From NCBI RefSeq assembly GCF_008831285.2, contig NC_045148.1, forward strand, positions 21,753,002 through 21,817,001: DNA of 64,000 nt, read 5' to 3'. This document shows, in pieces, positions 34,860 to 45,560 of the stretch (its first letter is position 1; each line of letters starts with the position of its first letter). The translations under genes were made by a program, and so were the position numbers. The DNA comes from Nymphaea colorata. Taxonomy: Eukaryota; Streptophyta; Magnoliopsida; Nymphaeales; Nymphaeaceae. The notes beneath the pieces were generated by a model. That model was not told the origin of the DNA and searched no databases. It saw only the letters and a list, made by a program, of their open reading frames with translations.

Positions 34860-35685
34860 ACCATATCCTAATCAAATCAACTCAGCTACGAAGCTAAAGA
34901 TTTGATCAAGCGCAATCCGGCCATTAGGTTTGGAGTATTCTAAAGTTAGCTCAACCTGGTCGCCAAAAAGAGAATCTCATGAAGCAAGCGCAACTTGGCC
35001 ATTTGGCTGAAGGCTTTTGAAAGTAAGCTCAACCCAAACACTAGTTTGGGGAATTTTAACAAGTTCAAAATCCAGTCTTTGGTGAAAACAAGAATTTCAT
35101 CCAAAGGCAGTCAAAGTGATAGGAAGTTTTCTTGTCACAACCAATGAAGAAGCAATAGGGTTTCATTCCTTGCTTCAATGGAAGTATTCGAGGTGATGAA
35201 GGTTTTTCCTCGCATTGCCACTTGTTATAGAGCAACCCATTCAGGGAAGGGATAAAACCTGATATTATGGACAAAAGAGCAACCTATGCAAGCAAGGGGT
35301 TAAACTTGCAATGCAAACTAAAGCAACCCACAAAGGCAAGAGGTTAAACCTATAATGCAAGCCAAAGCAACCCACATAGGCAAGGTGTTAAACCTGCAAT
35401 ACAAGATAAAGCAACCCACACAGGTAAGGGGTTAAACTTGCGATGCAAGTCATGGCAACCCATTCAGGGGGGTTAAACCTGAATTCGATATCGGCAACCC
35501 ACGCAGGCAAAGGGTTAAACTTGCAACGTAAGCTCAAACAACTCATTCAGGTAAGGGGTTAAAACCTGAAATGCAGTTTCAACACTTTTAATATTTTTAA
35601 CCAAAATTTCAACACTCAAAATTTGGGGTGCTTATCTTTGCCAGTAAGCACGGCAAATGCGGACTTAGTAGCAAAGAGGGGCATC
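34860..35685 (+). mobile_element. 3' internal region of a Tat/Ogre-like Gypsy element, with polypurine tract
   Basis: Non-coding sequence containing a 44-bp tandem array (35232-35590) and ending with the polypurine-type tract GCAAAGAGGGGCA (35671-35683), two bases before an LTR start. In Tat/Ogre-lineage elements tandem repeats often sit between pol and the 3' LTR, so this looks like the end of such an element. Gag-pol is absent. Confidence 0.55.
35232..35590 (+). repeat. 44-bp tandem repeat array, about 8 units
   Basis: GCAACCCA recurs at 35232, 35323, 35367, 35411, 35455 and 35494, with variants near 35279 and 35538. Most spacings are 44 bases; one is 39 and one about 47. Unit consensus in words: gcaacccacncaggcaagg then ggttaaacctgcaatgcaag with variants. 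'cagg' and 'cctg' within each unit form a short inverted pair. Confidence 0.85.
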
Positions 35686-38023
35686 TGTTATCACCCCAAA
35701 TTTTTCAAAAAAGACTACTATTTTATAATTTGAATTTATAATTTTAGACAAAAAAAAACAAAATTGTCACTATTTGATTGAAAACGAATTTTTAAACCAC
35801 TATCCAAACCAAAACAAAATTCAAATTCAAAACCCAACCTTAGACGCGAGTTTCAAATCCAAAATCCAATAATCAAATCCAAATTAGATCCAAAATACAA
35901 GTTTAGATGAACATTGGAAATTCCAAAATTCTTTCCTCTTGAATTCAAATTTTAAATTTTGGCTCCAAAATTCTTTCCTCTTAAATTCAAATCTTGAATT
36001 CGAATTTTGAATTTTGGCTCCAAAACTTTTCCCTCTTCAATTCAAACCTTGAATTCGAATTTTAAACTTTGGCTTCAAAATCTCTATAAATATCCCACAA
36101 TCCTCCCTCTTGGGTATGAACCAACCATAGAGGAACCTCTGATGCTTCCTCACTTGAAATTTTTTCCTTAGCTCTCTCTTTCCATTTCCTTCGTTTTCTC
36201 TAATATTTGGATCAAACATTCTTCAAGTTCAAATTCTTCAGAGGAGCACAAAGCGATCTCTTGGTGGTTCATCATTTTGGAGCTTCATCTTAGGGGACTC
36301 CAAGATCATTCAAAAGAGAGGGCTTATTTTTAATATCATTCATATTTGAGGTATGTAGTCATCCTCTTACTTCCATCTATTTTTATTTCCCCTTGCCACC
36401 TCCCCATGGCCATGCAAGAGAGCTCAAATTATTTCCTATTTAGAATCGAGAGAGATATCTTGAGTGCACCGGAGTATGAGCAAGGAGAAATAAATTTCAT
36501 TTCTTCATTTATTTCCAAAATATGCTTGAAATATTGTCTTCATTCATCTTTCATGCTTGAAATCATCTCATGCATGATGTTCTAATTTCTTTAATTAATG
36601 AGTTAATGCATGGTGAGAATGAGTGCTTGGGATTGTGATTTCTTCATTCTTGTGTTGATTTTGTGGTTGGGACTTGTCCAACCCGGAAAAGCCCTTTACG
36701 AATTTGTACATATTAAAGTGCATCTTCATGACATTTTTACACTTAGTTTATTTCTTAATCACCCGATTAGGAACGTCAATGAGTGCTTCGTCATTCCCCA
36801 TTTCATGTATTTTTTTATTTTCTTCCACACCCAGTGGTGGGGGAAATCAATTTTCTGGTAATAGTTGTGTTTTTATTTACACAAATATATTTAAAATAAT
36901 CTTTTTCAAAAGATTTTTGAAACCAAATATTCTCTCTAGTGTGGCCCGAGAGATTTAACTCAGGTTCTTGCATGAGCTCAAGTTCCCCTCCGGCCTACAT
37001 AAAAAATTGAAATCGGCTATTTTCAAATCATTTCTTGATTTTCATATTCATGAAGAAATATACGTATATACATGTTATATATGTACACGTGCACATGAAT
37101 ATCTTTCATTGTGATTTCTCTTTATGATTTAACATACTTTTACAAACTCTCATATACGTATATATGAATATATGTACATGTATTCCATTTTAAAATCTCT
37201 CACTCTTTCTAAAATCACCTTCTCTTCTCTATTTGATTTAAACCTTATTTTCACAAGTTTTTATATACGTAACTATACATATATGTATACATATATATAT
37301 GTATATATAAATATGTATATGAGTACGTATCTCTCTTCCTTTTAAATATTTGATTTTATGATTTTCATGATCTATTTCTCTCTCTATTTTTCTACATTTC
37401 TCTCCATGAAAGTCTTTCATTTTTTCCTCCTATCATTTAATATTTTAATTTTTCGTTTGCCGACTTCACTAAGACCAAAACTCAAAGCAATGACCCAATA
37501 TTGGAATCATGCTTGAGGGTTACAACCTCATTCCATTTTCAAAAACTTTTCTCTTTCATCAAAAATATTTATTACAAAAATCTTAAATGTATGTTGTGGT
37601 AGGAATGTTTCTAGATGAATGTTGTAGTAAGAATGAATGATTTCCCTTTCCAATCACATAGGATTAATGCATTCATGCATTCACATTCATTCAATATCAC
37701 TTATGTTCACAAACACCACTCCAAAGAACTTAAGCAAGATGAGATGGAGCTCTAACTAGGTAGTAACTGAATTAGAGCAAAATCTCAAACCAACTTAAAG
37801 TCTTAAGAGAACACTAAAATGACTTCAAAAAATGATTTCCCAAGCTTTCCAAATGATATTTACTTAGTTTTCTCCAAAACATTTCCAAATGATATTTACT
37901 TAGTTTGCAAATGATTTCCCATGCTTTATCACCGACCGACGAGTCCTTTTCTTTCATATTTCAAAACAAAACCTCATTTTTCTGGAGCACTCCAAAAACC
38001 AAAGAAATTTTGAGGTGCAAACA
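35686..38023 (+). mobile_element. Long terminal repeat of a Tat/Ogre-like Gypsy retrotransposon
   Basis: Starts TGTTATCACCCCAAATTTTT directly after a polypurine tract and ends near AAATTTTGAGGTGCAAACA at 38023, giving TG...CA and about 2.3 kb. It has AT-rich 'ttcaaatttt' words early, a TATA-rich middle (37060-37330) and 'caaaacctcatttttctggagcactccaaa' near its end. Bases after 38023 (GATGGCAGTCGTGATGGAAC) loosely resemble the primer-binding region that follows the LTR of such elements. So the LTR is bordered by 3' internal sequence on its left and possibly 5' internal sequence on its right. Confidence 0.6.
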
Positions 38024-38984
38024 GATGGCAGTCGTGATGGAACCCGTCATTGTTTGGCTATAATTATAATTGATGCATTTTGACGAAGATGAACATCTCA
38101 AGTATTGTTGAAGATAGAGCATGTTCCCTTCTTTGGCCTTGACCCCATCGACATTTCATTACATTTCTCAGTGATTGTATTTGCTTTCTTGCATATAAGA
38201 CAAATTGAGGAGGATCAATCATGTTCACTTAGATTTAGGATCAAATACAACCCTCCTCAATTTAAGGCTTGATTGAAAACAATGCTTGCTCTTCTACTTA
38301 TTTTAATCACCATCTTAAGCATCATTGCATTAGAGACAACCGATTTGCATGTTTGCTCATATTTCAAAATCTTCTAATACCTATTTATCTCGTTCATCAT
38401 GTTGTCGGGCTTGGTCTTAGGCAGTAGCACAAGACTAAGCCTTACAACTAGACCACACCATCGGCAGGAAAGCCCCCTCGTTAGTACCATGAGTGGTAAC
38501 TTGTGGTATATCGACGAGCGTCCAAGAAGAAGTTGATAAACCTTAACCTTAGTTGTCAAATGAAGGAGTCTATGCTCGTACTAAGCCTCTTGGCTAAGGT
38601 ATATTGACATATCTTATATGGAATAATCATAATTGATCAAACGAAAGTCAATTAGGGTCTTATGCTCCTTTTCCAAATATATGCATGATAAAGATATGAC
38701 TTTCAAAAATGTTGGATTTTTCATCATATGATGATTGCATGTGTTTTTTCATACAATCTTTGGTCAATTTAATATTTTACACTTCATCTTGTTCATTTAA
38801 ATCAATGTCTCCTTTGATCATATCTACGTAGTCTACTACTCGACTACGCCAAAAGCTCATGCCTTAACCCTACTATCTAAATGACAGTGATTTTTCAAAT
38901 ACTATCATTCAGCAAATCTGTTTTTCAGAATTACTTCAAGATCTACATGTTATCAAACCCTCATTTATTCATTGGTCCAACCTC
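38024..38984 (+). other. Possible 5' internal sequence of the Tat-like element
   Basis: About 960 bases after the LTR end without convincing open frames or gag motifs. 'aagactaagccttacaactagaccaca' and 'cttggctaaggtatattgacatat' are unremarkable. Assigned to the element only by position. Confidence 0.3.
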
Positions 38985-39833
38985 ATATTCTTAAACATGA
39001 TAGCCAGTTATTGGCTCAATTTCCAACTTTGCTTGACTTAGGTCATGCATTCTTTTTCCATCATTCACATTTAGCTAAATAACTTTTTACCATCAACACC
39101 TATAGTATATCTTTCTCCTTATTTTATTACTTTCATGATTTTATTGGCTAATCATTTATTCCAAATTGAATATCAATCTTTGCTATCTTCTATTTTCAAT
39201 CATCGAACACGTGATTTTAACTTATTGAATCTATATGTATCAAGCTTCATGCATTTATTATACTCTACTTGAAGTCTAATTTTCTCTATTTTCCTATACT
39301 ATTAACTTGATATCTCTCAATGAAAATCACTATTTGCCTATCATATTTCCACAACAAATTTTCTACAAGCTTTGCCCAAATCTCTTGTCAAAAATTCTTT
39401 CATATCCAAGCTTTAGACAAGTGAACCATCACATATCAATTTTGTCCATGCTTCCATTTTATTGAGGCAATTTACATTATTTTCGCCTCAATCTTAGTTT
39501 GTGATCAACATGTGCTTGACTTAGGCCATGCATTTCTTTTTTCCCTCATTTATATTTACCCAAATAAATTTCTAGCTTCAATATCTATGGCGTGTCTTTC
39601 TTCTCGTTTTACTACTCATATGATCATATCGGGTCATCATTTCTTCCAAGATTCTTGCTTTATTTTCAATCGTTGGACACCAACTTTTAATTTATACATG
39701 CACCCCTGTCTAGTCTATATCTTCCCGAATCAAACCTCGTATATTTATACTCTGCTTGAGATTTAATCCTTTCAAAATTAAGACGCTCTATTGTCCTATA
39801 TTATCTCGCTATGAAAATAACCATCTACCGATC
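38985..39833. repeat. ~470-bp repeat units, right copies (two in tandem)
   Basis: 39374-39833 closely matches 34176-34645 ('catatccaagctt', 'gatcatatcgggtcatcatttcttccaag', 'cgtatatttatactctgcttgagatttaatcc'). 38985-39373 is a more diverged unit joined head to tail by 'aagctttgcccaaatctcttgtcaaaaa'. Together with the left copy they frame the retrotransposon DNA. Confidence 0.7.
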
Positions 39834-39858
39834 ATATACATAGGACTTCAGTTCGAAA

Positions 39859-40122
39859 TAGACATGGGCATTGGGTCAACCCAATGTTCAACATCCGAGC
39901 TAAGGCCCAACACGGTTACATAAAAAAATATTTCTTAAATACAAAATAAATTTTTTAATGTAAAATATACTTTAAATAACAATATATATATATTAATAAA
40001 ATAAAATTAATATTTAGAAGTTATCGGGACAGATTGGTCCCCCGTTAGGCTGACCTGGGCCGGCGCGATACATTATCGGGCGGGCTTGGACCCGGGCCCA
40101 ATCTGGTGGCGCACCATGTCTA
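39859..40122. mobile_element. hAT-like MITE family 3 in RLK-C intron
   Basis: Starts TAGACATGGGCATTGGG, ends GGTGGCGCACCATGTCTA. Flanks gttcgaaa (39851-39858) and gttctaaa (40123-40130) are an 8-bp target duplication with 7 matches. Same insertion as 32202-32480 in RLK-B. Confidence 0.85.
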
Positions 40123-41344
40123 GTTCTAAATCATAAACTCTTATTCTTTTTTAGATGTATATATGAGAATACAACAAGAGAAAGGCAGGATTTGGGGTTC
40201 AATTGATCTTGAGTCCTTTAATTTCCAGGCCTCTTGCCCAAAACCAATTAGTTCAATTGTATCATAGATGAGCAATAGCCAATTATATTGTGCTTGCTAA
40301 TCATGTCTAATATTGTTGAATGGTTGAATTAGAAGTTGGGATGGCTGGAAAGGTGTCAACCAAAGCTGATGTCTACAGCTATGGAATTCTCCTCCTTGAG
40401 GTGTTTATAGGAAGAAAGCCTACTGATGAATAGTTTGATGGGGATTTTACTTTGAGGCAATGGGTGCCAGAAACATTTCCTGTTGCAATTTCAGATGTCA
40501 TTGACAACCATCTTTTGAGAGAAAGCAATATTACTCCAATTGAAAGATTAGCTGCTATGAATGATCTGCTGGTGATGATCATGGAGATAGGCTTGTCATG
40601 TTCGAGGGTGCCTCCAAGTGAGAGAATGGACATGAAGGAAGTGGTTGTAGGGCTGAGAAGGATACGACAGAAGACAAGAATGATAGAAGGACAATTCAAA
40701 TATATCCGTAGATAGAATGAGATTTAATTCCAGGGCACCAGCGATTGGCGAAAATAGTTGGAGGTGGAAATGTAGTTTGATTGCTTTCATTTAGAGCTCT
40801 CACTTGCATTGCTCAATTACAGTTGCAAATAGGATTTAATAAAGATATGCTTAATATGCTTGTGTGTTCTATAGAACAACTCGCACATTTCCAGTGCAAG
40901 TTACATTAGAGAGGCTTGGAACTTTGTCCATTATAGCAGTTTGTGCCTTATTGACACCTCATTAGCCATGGTCCACACAAATCCTTTCAATTTTCTAAAA
41001 TTTTGATGTACTATATCCTCACTATAATTCTCAAACCTACCAAAAAATGCACATCTAGAAGAATGACTGAAAATGAACAATTCCAGTAAGTTTTGGACTG
41101 AAGTCCAATTTTATCAAAAGAAAAGCCCTTGAATGAGGAGGATGATAATTATATGTTGTGAGCAACATTGTGTTATTGAAGCATGTTATATGTAATGGCC
41201 CTCTAACAAAGGACCATGAGTTATGGACGAAAAATGATCAAATGGACCAAAATACCCTGTTCGTTAAATAGAAGACCCCTCCCCCCACAAGCAAAAATGA
41301 AACTTGAAAAATTATAATTCTATTTTCTATGAAGTGAATCCTCC

Positions 41345-41830
41345 ACCAATGTCAAGAGGAAGCTTGGTGTTATCTCGAAGAAAGTAATATCTTCATTCTT
41401 TTCAAGCATCCAAAAATGGATGAAGCCAAACCCATGAACATGCCGATGGCCACATTCATAACATTATTTGCTGGTAACAATTCAATGTCCAAGGCTTTAT
41501 AATGAAGTATTGTGGAAGCATTGCAATCTGTGACCATCACCCAGCCTGATATTGCCTTTGTGCAAATAGGGTATTGGCATCCTAAAATTTTTTAGGTTTT
41601 GTTTTTGGAGTGTATTAAAAAATTATTTTTATTTTCAAAAGAACAAAAAAGGGACTGGCCTGTTGGTTCCAGGCTTGGCTATTCCCAACATCTTTACAAG
41701 GGATAACTAATCCTACGGCTAAGTTCATTCTCAATGCATTTCATATTGACCCGAACATCATCTTCAACCTGTACGTGTTCTGATACTTGGTAACGAAGTT
41801 AAAACTTTATAAAGTGAAGGAAGGAAATTC
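41345..41830 (+). pseudogene. Ty1/Copia RT-RNase H relic (unit III duplicate)
   Basis: Duplicate of 18590-18995: MDEAKPMNMPMATFI (near 41418), the SIVEALQS-like segment, QPDIAF and the RNase H piece near 41710-41800. About 110 bases (41571-41680) are inserted relative to unit I between the RT and RNase H parts. Stops and frameshifts throughout. Confidence 0.65.
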
Positions 41831-41866
41831 TTTTTAAAGGAAAGTATTTCATAAACCTTTATCAAC

Positions 41867-41874
<8 letters not shown>

Positions 41875-41899
<25 letters not shown>

Positions 41900-42240
41900 T
41901 ATACAAATATTTTTAAGAGAGAAAAAATATAGACAGAGAATAAATAGTAAAAGGGCAGGAGATTTTTAAGAGAAAATTAAGAGAGAGAGAAATAAAGATT
42001 TATAAGAAATAGGAAAGAAATAAAGAGACAACTAGTAGAAGAGCAAGAGAGTTTAAGAGAAAAATATGTGTGTGTGTGTGCGTGACAAAGAGAGAGAGAG
42101 ACGTAAATATTTTAAAGGGAGAGAAGAAATAGAGAAAGGAAAATTAATAAAAGATAGATTTAAAGGAATAATCAGAGAGATATAAATATTCTAAAAAAAA
42201 AGACAAAACAAGAAAGAGCGAAGAAAAGAAGGAAGAAAAA
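41875..42240. repeat. GA-rich tract (unit III)
   Basis: Counterpart of 19030-19620, shorter. (GA)n at 41877-41900, GT run at 42066-42082, then 'gagagaga..taaatatttt' words. Confidence 0.6.
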
Positions 42241-43221
42241 GGATCTAATAACAAGATATTTTAACCCCTCTTTTATTTTTATATAGAAATTAAGATTTAG
42301 GAGATAATTTTGAAAATTTCAACTTCAATATTTTATGTAGGCAATAGAAAAACTTGGGCTCATGGGAGAGCCTTGGTTAAGTCTCCATAGCCTCCTGAGG
42401 GAGGACTTATTTTTGAAATCTTTTTAAAAATAAGATATATATACATATATTATATATAAAGACAAAGTTGAAAATATTTCATTTATTATTGCAAAAAGGT
42501 ACCGCTCTCCCACCATTGGGTGTGGGAGAGAGACTAACCTCAAAAGAAAAACAACTATCAATAAAGAGTGCTCCTCTTGTTCTTAAATCCCGTTGGGAAG
42601 ACACTTTTAAAGGTGGATCACTCTTCTAAGGCTACTAACAGGACGACCAATAGGTATTTTATCAAGGGAATGTAGATCTAAATGATGTCAAAACGCATTT
42701 TAACATCTATATATTCATAGTGTTTTTCTTGGGTTGGACAAGCACCAAACTCAAAATTCAACTAGCTATACATGCATATTGTCTGTAGTGATATAACGAA
42801 GGCAAACACTCAATTGAAGCTTGAAAAAAACACATATCGTGCCTATTTGAATTTATCAAACAAACAAGACTTGGCTTTACAATGCACTCAAAAGTGGCTC
42901 TTGGCTTTGAGGAGGAAATTTCAAGAGCTCTCTTACATAGCCATGGGGAGATGATGAAGGGAAGATTAGGAGAAAGTGATGCTACATACTTTGAGATGGT
43001 AGAGTTCAAGAATAGATGAGTCCTTTACTTTAATCAAACAATGAAAAATGAAAACTCTGATGTGTTGAAGAAGCTTTCCAAGGGTCTCCACGTGCTCCCC
43101 TTTCTACTCATTGAAGATTAAGGTTGGAAAAGAAGGAGAATACCAAGTTTGAAGATGAAGAAGTGTTCAAAGAGAGAGAGAAGAATAGATGAAGTTAGGG
43201 GGCTCGAAAAGTTCACCAAAG

Positions 43222-43560
43222 GCGCCCGGAATCAAGCCCTTTTCTGGCGAGGATGGAGCTTGAGCTCTAGCGGTCCAAAGGTGCCCGTTTTGGGATATCT
43301 TGGTGTCCTTCTTATGGCGATTCCACTAGACCTCTTTCCAGACTGCGATCACGGCCAGAAATAGGTGTTTTGATGCCGTGAAGCTTGCTGGATTAAACTT
43401 CTTCTAAGGAAACCGGAAGTGGTTTTGATGGCTTATATGCCTCCAAACCACACCCGATCTTCTTGTGCTTGGCTTGGGGTCGTACCCGGGAGGTGGGGAG
43501 ATGATCCAATCAGTGAGTGAGATGTTCTGAGGGAGGGGCACCATCGGAATCTGAATCTAG
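43222..43560. other. GC-richer patch of unknown origin
   Basis: A sharp change to higher GC directly at the end of RLK unit III, with 'ggcgcccgg', 'tctggcgaggatggagc' and 'cgatcacggccagaaa' stretches. A short plus frame (to 43364) has no recognised domain. The composition looks like LTR or untranslated retrotransposon DNA, but there is no terminal motif to prove it. Confidence 0.3.
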
Positions 43561-43563
43561 CAG

Positions 43564-43780
43564 GGATATCAATGGATCAGACTTGGATCCATCTGAATTA
43601 CTTTTAAAAATTCGGATATGGTAAGCAATTTACCATCCACTTAAGAAAATCGGATCGGATTCGGCTTTAAATAAATATCTGATTCGATACTAACTAACTT
43701 AACAGATATATCTGAATCCAAACTATAACCTGATATCTGAATCTGAACCGTGAAAGTTGATATATGAATCCTATAGCCAA
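43564..43780. mobile_element. MITE family 1 fragment
   Basis: CAGGGATATCAATGGATCAG begins near 43561 and 'gatatctgaatc' words follow to about 43780. The right end is lost. 43780-44700 is very AT-rich; I see no gene, RNA or element end in it. Confidence 0.45.
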
Positions 43781-45009
43781 ATATCTAAATACAAGCTGTG
43801 GGAGCTTGAGTTGGTGATAGTAGGTTTTGAAGTTGTAACCTACATCAATGGTAGAATGTTTGGGCATAAGGTCTAGCCAAACCCACTTAGTTAACATTAT
43901 GACCAAAAATGAATATGAATTTTATATGAAGGTATTTCACTAAAAGCTAATAAGTTTCATGAAGTTGCATATAATAATAGCTTTATAGTTACCATATACA
44001 CCATTTAACTTATAATATTTAAAATATCATATAAAATTAATTAATTAATTAATATTGTATTTAATTAAACACTTTTTTGTAATCAAGCAAACCATTATAG
44101 TTAAGGCATCAACTAAATAGGATATCTTAAATAATTTATTTATTTAATTGGAAATAATAAAGAAAACTTTAATCAAGAAATTCAACAAAATGGGCATTTT
44201 AAAAAATATGAAAAAGACACTTTTAGAACTACAATTTTTTTATGGACCATTATGTAAAATTAGTTGTGAGAATATCTATATTATATACTTAAAAAATTGC
44301 ATGTTTAAAAAAAAAAGTTATTGGTATTGATGTATGAGAGACCTCTAGGAATTGAAATCAATCGACTGTCAAATATTGCTTGATGTTAAATTTGTTTAAA
44401 AAACACCTTGTAACGAAGCATTAGAAATAATTATCACATAGTCATGGTTTATGGTGACTATACCAAAGGCTGAAGGTGTTTTTTGTAGTTATCAGGCCAA
44501 TTTCAAATTTTTGAGACTCATAAAGTCAGAATTTGACAGAAACCAAAGAAGTTGCTTCTTTAACATAAGTACCAAACAATGTACTTTAATTAATATAATT
44601 ATGTTTGTGCAATTTGACCTTGTAAATGTAATATGTTAATCAATGTTTCTTATGAAAGCTAAAAAAAAAAAGTTAGCAAAAAGTATACTTCACTGTGCAA
44701 CCATAAAGACATGTAACGAGATTTTAGGAAAAGAAGAGTGGACATGTACCCCTTGGCTCATGTGGGGCTTCCCATAGTTTTAACTTGCTAAATTCACAAA
44801 ACAAAATAAGAAAAATGGTAAAAAAGTTTCACGTTTCCCCTGTTTAGGAGATCATAGTGAGTTTACAATAAAGTCCCCACGGAGTCCAAGCCTGCTTTTG
44901 GTTCCTTGGAAAAGGTGCGCACATTATGCATCAATTTTCAGATCGGTACCTCCCTTTTGCAGCACAGGGATTTGACATAATGGGAATTCAAACTGGAAAC
45001 TAGCAGTCT

Positions 45010-45022
45010 ACCCCCCCCCCCC
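45010..45022. repeat. Poly-C run
   Basis: A run of C residues in copy 1 of duplication T; copy 2 has a shorter interrupted form near 57282. A similar C run lies at 62515-62524. Confidence 0.9.
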
Positions 45023-45244
45023 AACCGCCTAATGCACCAACCCCCTTGGGGATGCTGTTCCCCTTTTTTGAGCCTACGTACTTTTGCGGAAGCTGGCATA
45101 AATGTCTTGCACTGTGATACTAAGAGTTGCGCATGTAATACCTTTTTTTTTTGCGTATACAATGGACAGAAAAAGACTCTTGACAGAAGATCAAATGCTT
45201 GTTCATGTTATCCCTGTTCTAACTCTACCTGTTCATTAGGGTTT

Positions 45245-45560
45245 TCCTTCGATATTTTCTGGTGACATTTCCAGTGTTTTCTTTACTAGAACTTTTCATG
45301 CTAGAATCTCCAACTCCTTGCGAGCTCTTTTGGTCAAACACCAATACTTGAATTGGAGCTTGTCAACCCTGTAAACTAAAGCTCATTTCTCATGGATATG
45401 GAAAAGTTTCCATTTGGGGATGAGAAGAGGTTTGTTACTTAATCTAGCGGTGTTTGGGTAATGGTAAGAAGGTGAAAATGTGGTATGAGTATTGGGAACA
45501 GGGGATTGTAGAATATGGAGGGGAAGAAAGGCAAAAGAAGAACTGATGAAAAAGACGAGG
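45245..45560 (+). pseudogene. L1-type LINE 3' coding fragment (copy 1a)
   Basis: Reads ARISNSLRALLVKHQYLNWSL, then FSWIWKS(F) and MRRGLLLNLAVFG in joined frames, the same protein segment as 49090-49260 in the longer LINE downstream. This is the region after the L1 reverse transcriptase (..GGLGL.D..N..LL...QYLN..). It is detached from any RT. Stops throughout. Confidence 0.6.

Larger units (their letters stand above)
33780..40332 (+). other. RLK-C intron expanded by retrotransposon DNA
   Basis: It matches the RLK-B intron to about 34175 ('aagc.ttttttaattttgt') and resumes at about 39834 ('atacataggacttcag'). Everything between is foreign, and about 750 bases of the ancestral intron are missing. 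The foreign block holds ~470-bp repeats at both ends, a 44-bp tandem array and an LTR, listed separately. CT/TA microsatellites at 34065-34125. Confidence 0.75.
32928..40715 (+). pseudogene. RLK-C: LRR-XII receptor kinase pseudogene, 5' truncated
   Basis: Begins at the last LRR/post-LRR cap (FANFSARSFLGNYALCG, about 32975), fused to RLK-B exon 2. A TAA at 33057-33059 follows PLCLD. The transmembrane segment (LGGLALLVIVCTLIGM) and juxtamembrane follow. The kinase P-loop reads GNGCFGSVYKG and the lysine is kept in VAVKV. Frame is lost near 33390, 33455 and 33640. The catalytic loop reads HCNLKP, with Asn replacing the catalytic Asp, so this copy would be kinase-dead even if read; DFGIAK is intact. 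Exon 1 ends at 33779 (GT 33780). Exon 2 (40333-40715) aligns to the true C-terminus (RIRQKTRMIEGQF, stop 40713-40715) but has a TAG at 40431-40433, identical in position to that of RLK-B. The splice junction spans GYIAP-type sequence (RYMAP here) and E(V)[16 protein letters not shown]. The intron is about 6.5 kb, against 1.7 kb in RLK-A and B, because of retrotransposon DNA. Confidence 0.9.
32928..43220 (+). repeat. RLK unit III (3' part of the fused tandem)
   Basis: From the RLK-C fragment through exon 2 and the downstream region, pairing with unit I to about 20902. The pairing ends near 'gttagggggctcgaaaagttcaccaaagg' (43194-43222). Confidence 0.8.

Noticed and set aside
35232-35590. Regular 44-bp repeats considered as a CRISPR-like array
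   Set aside because: Whole units repeat without unique spacers, and the context is a plant retrotransposon.
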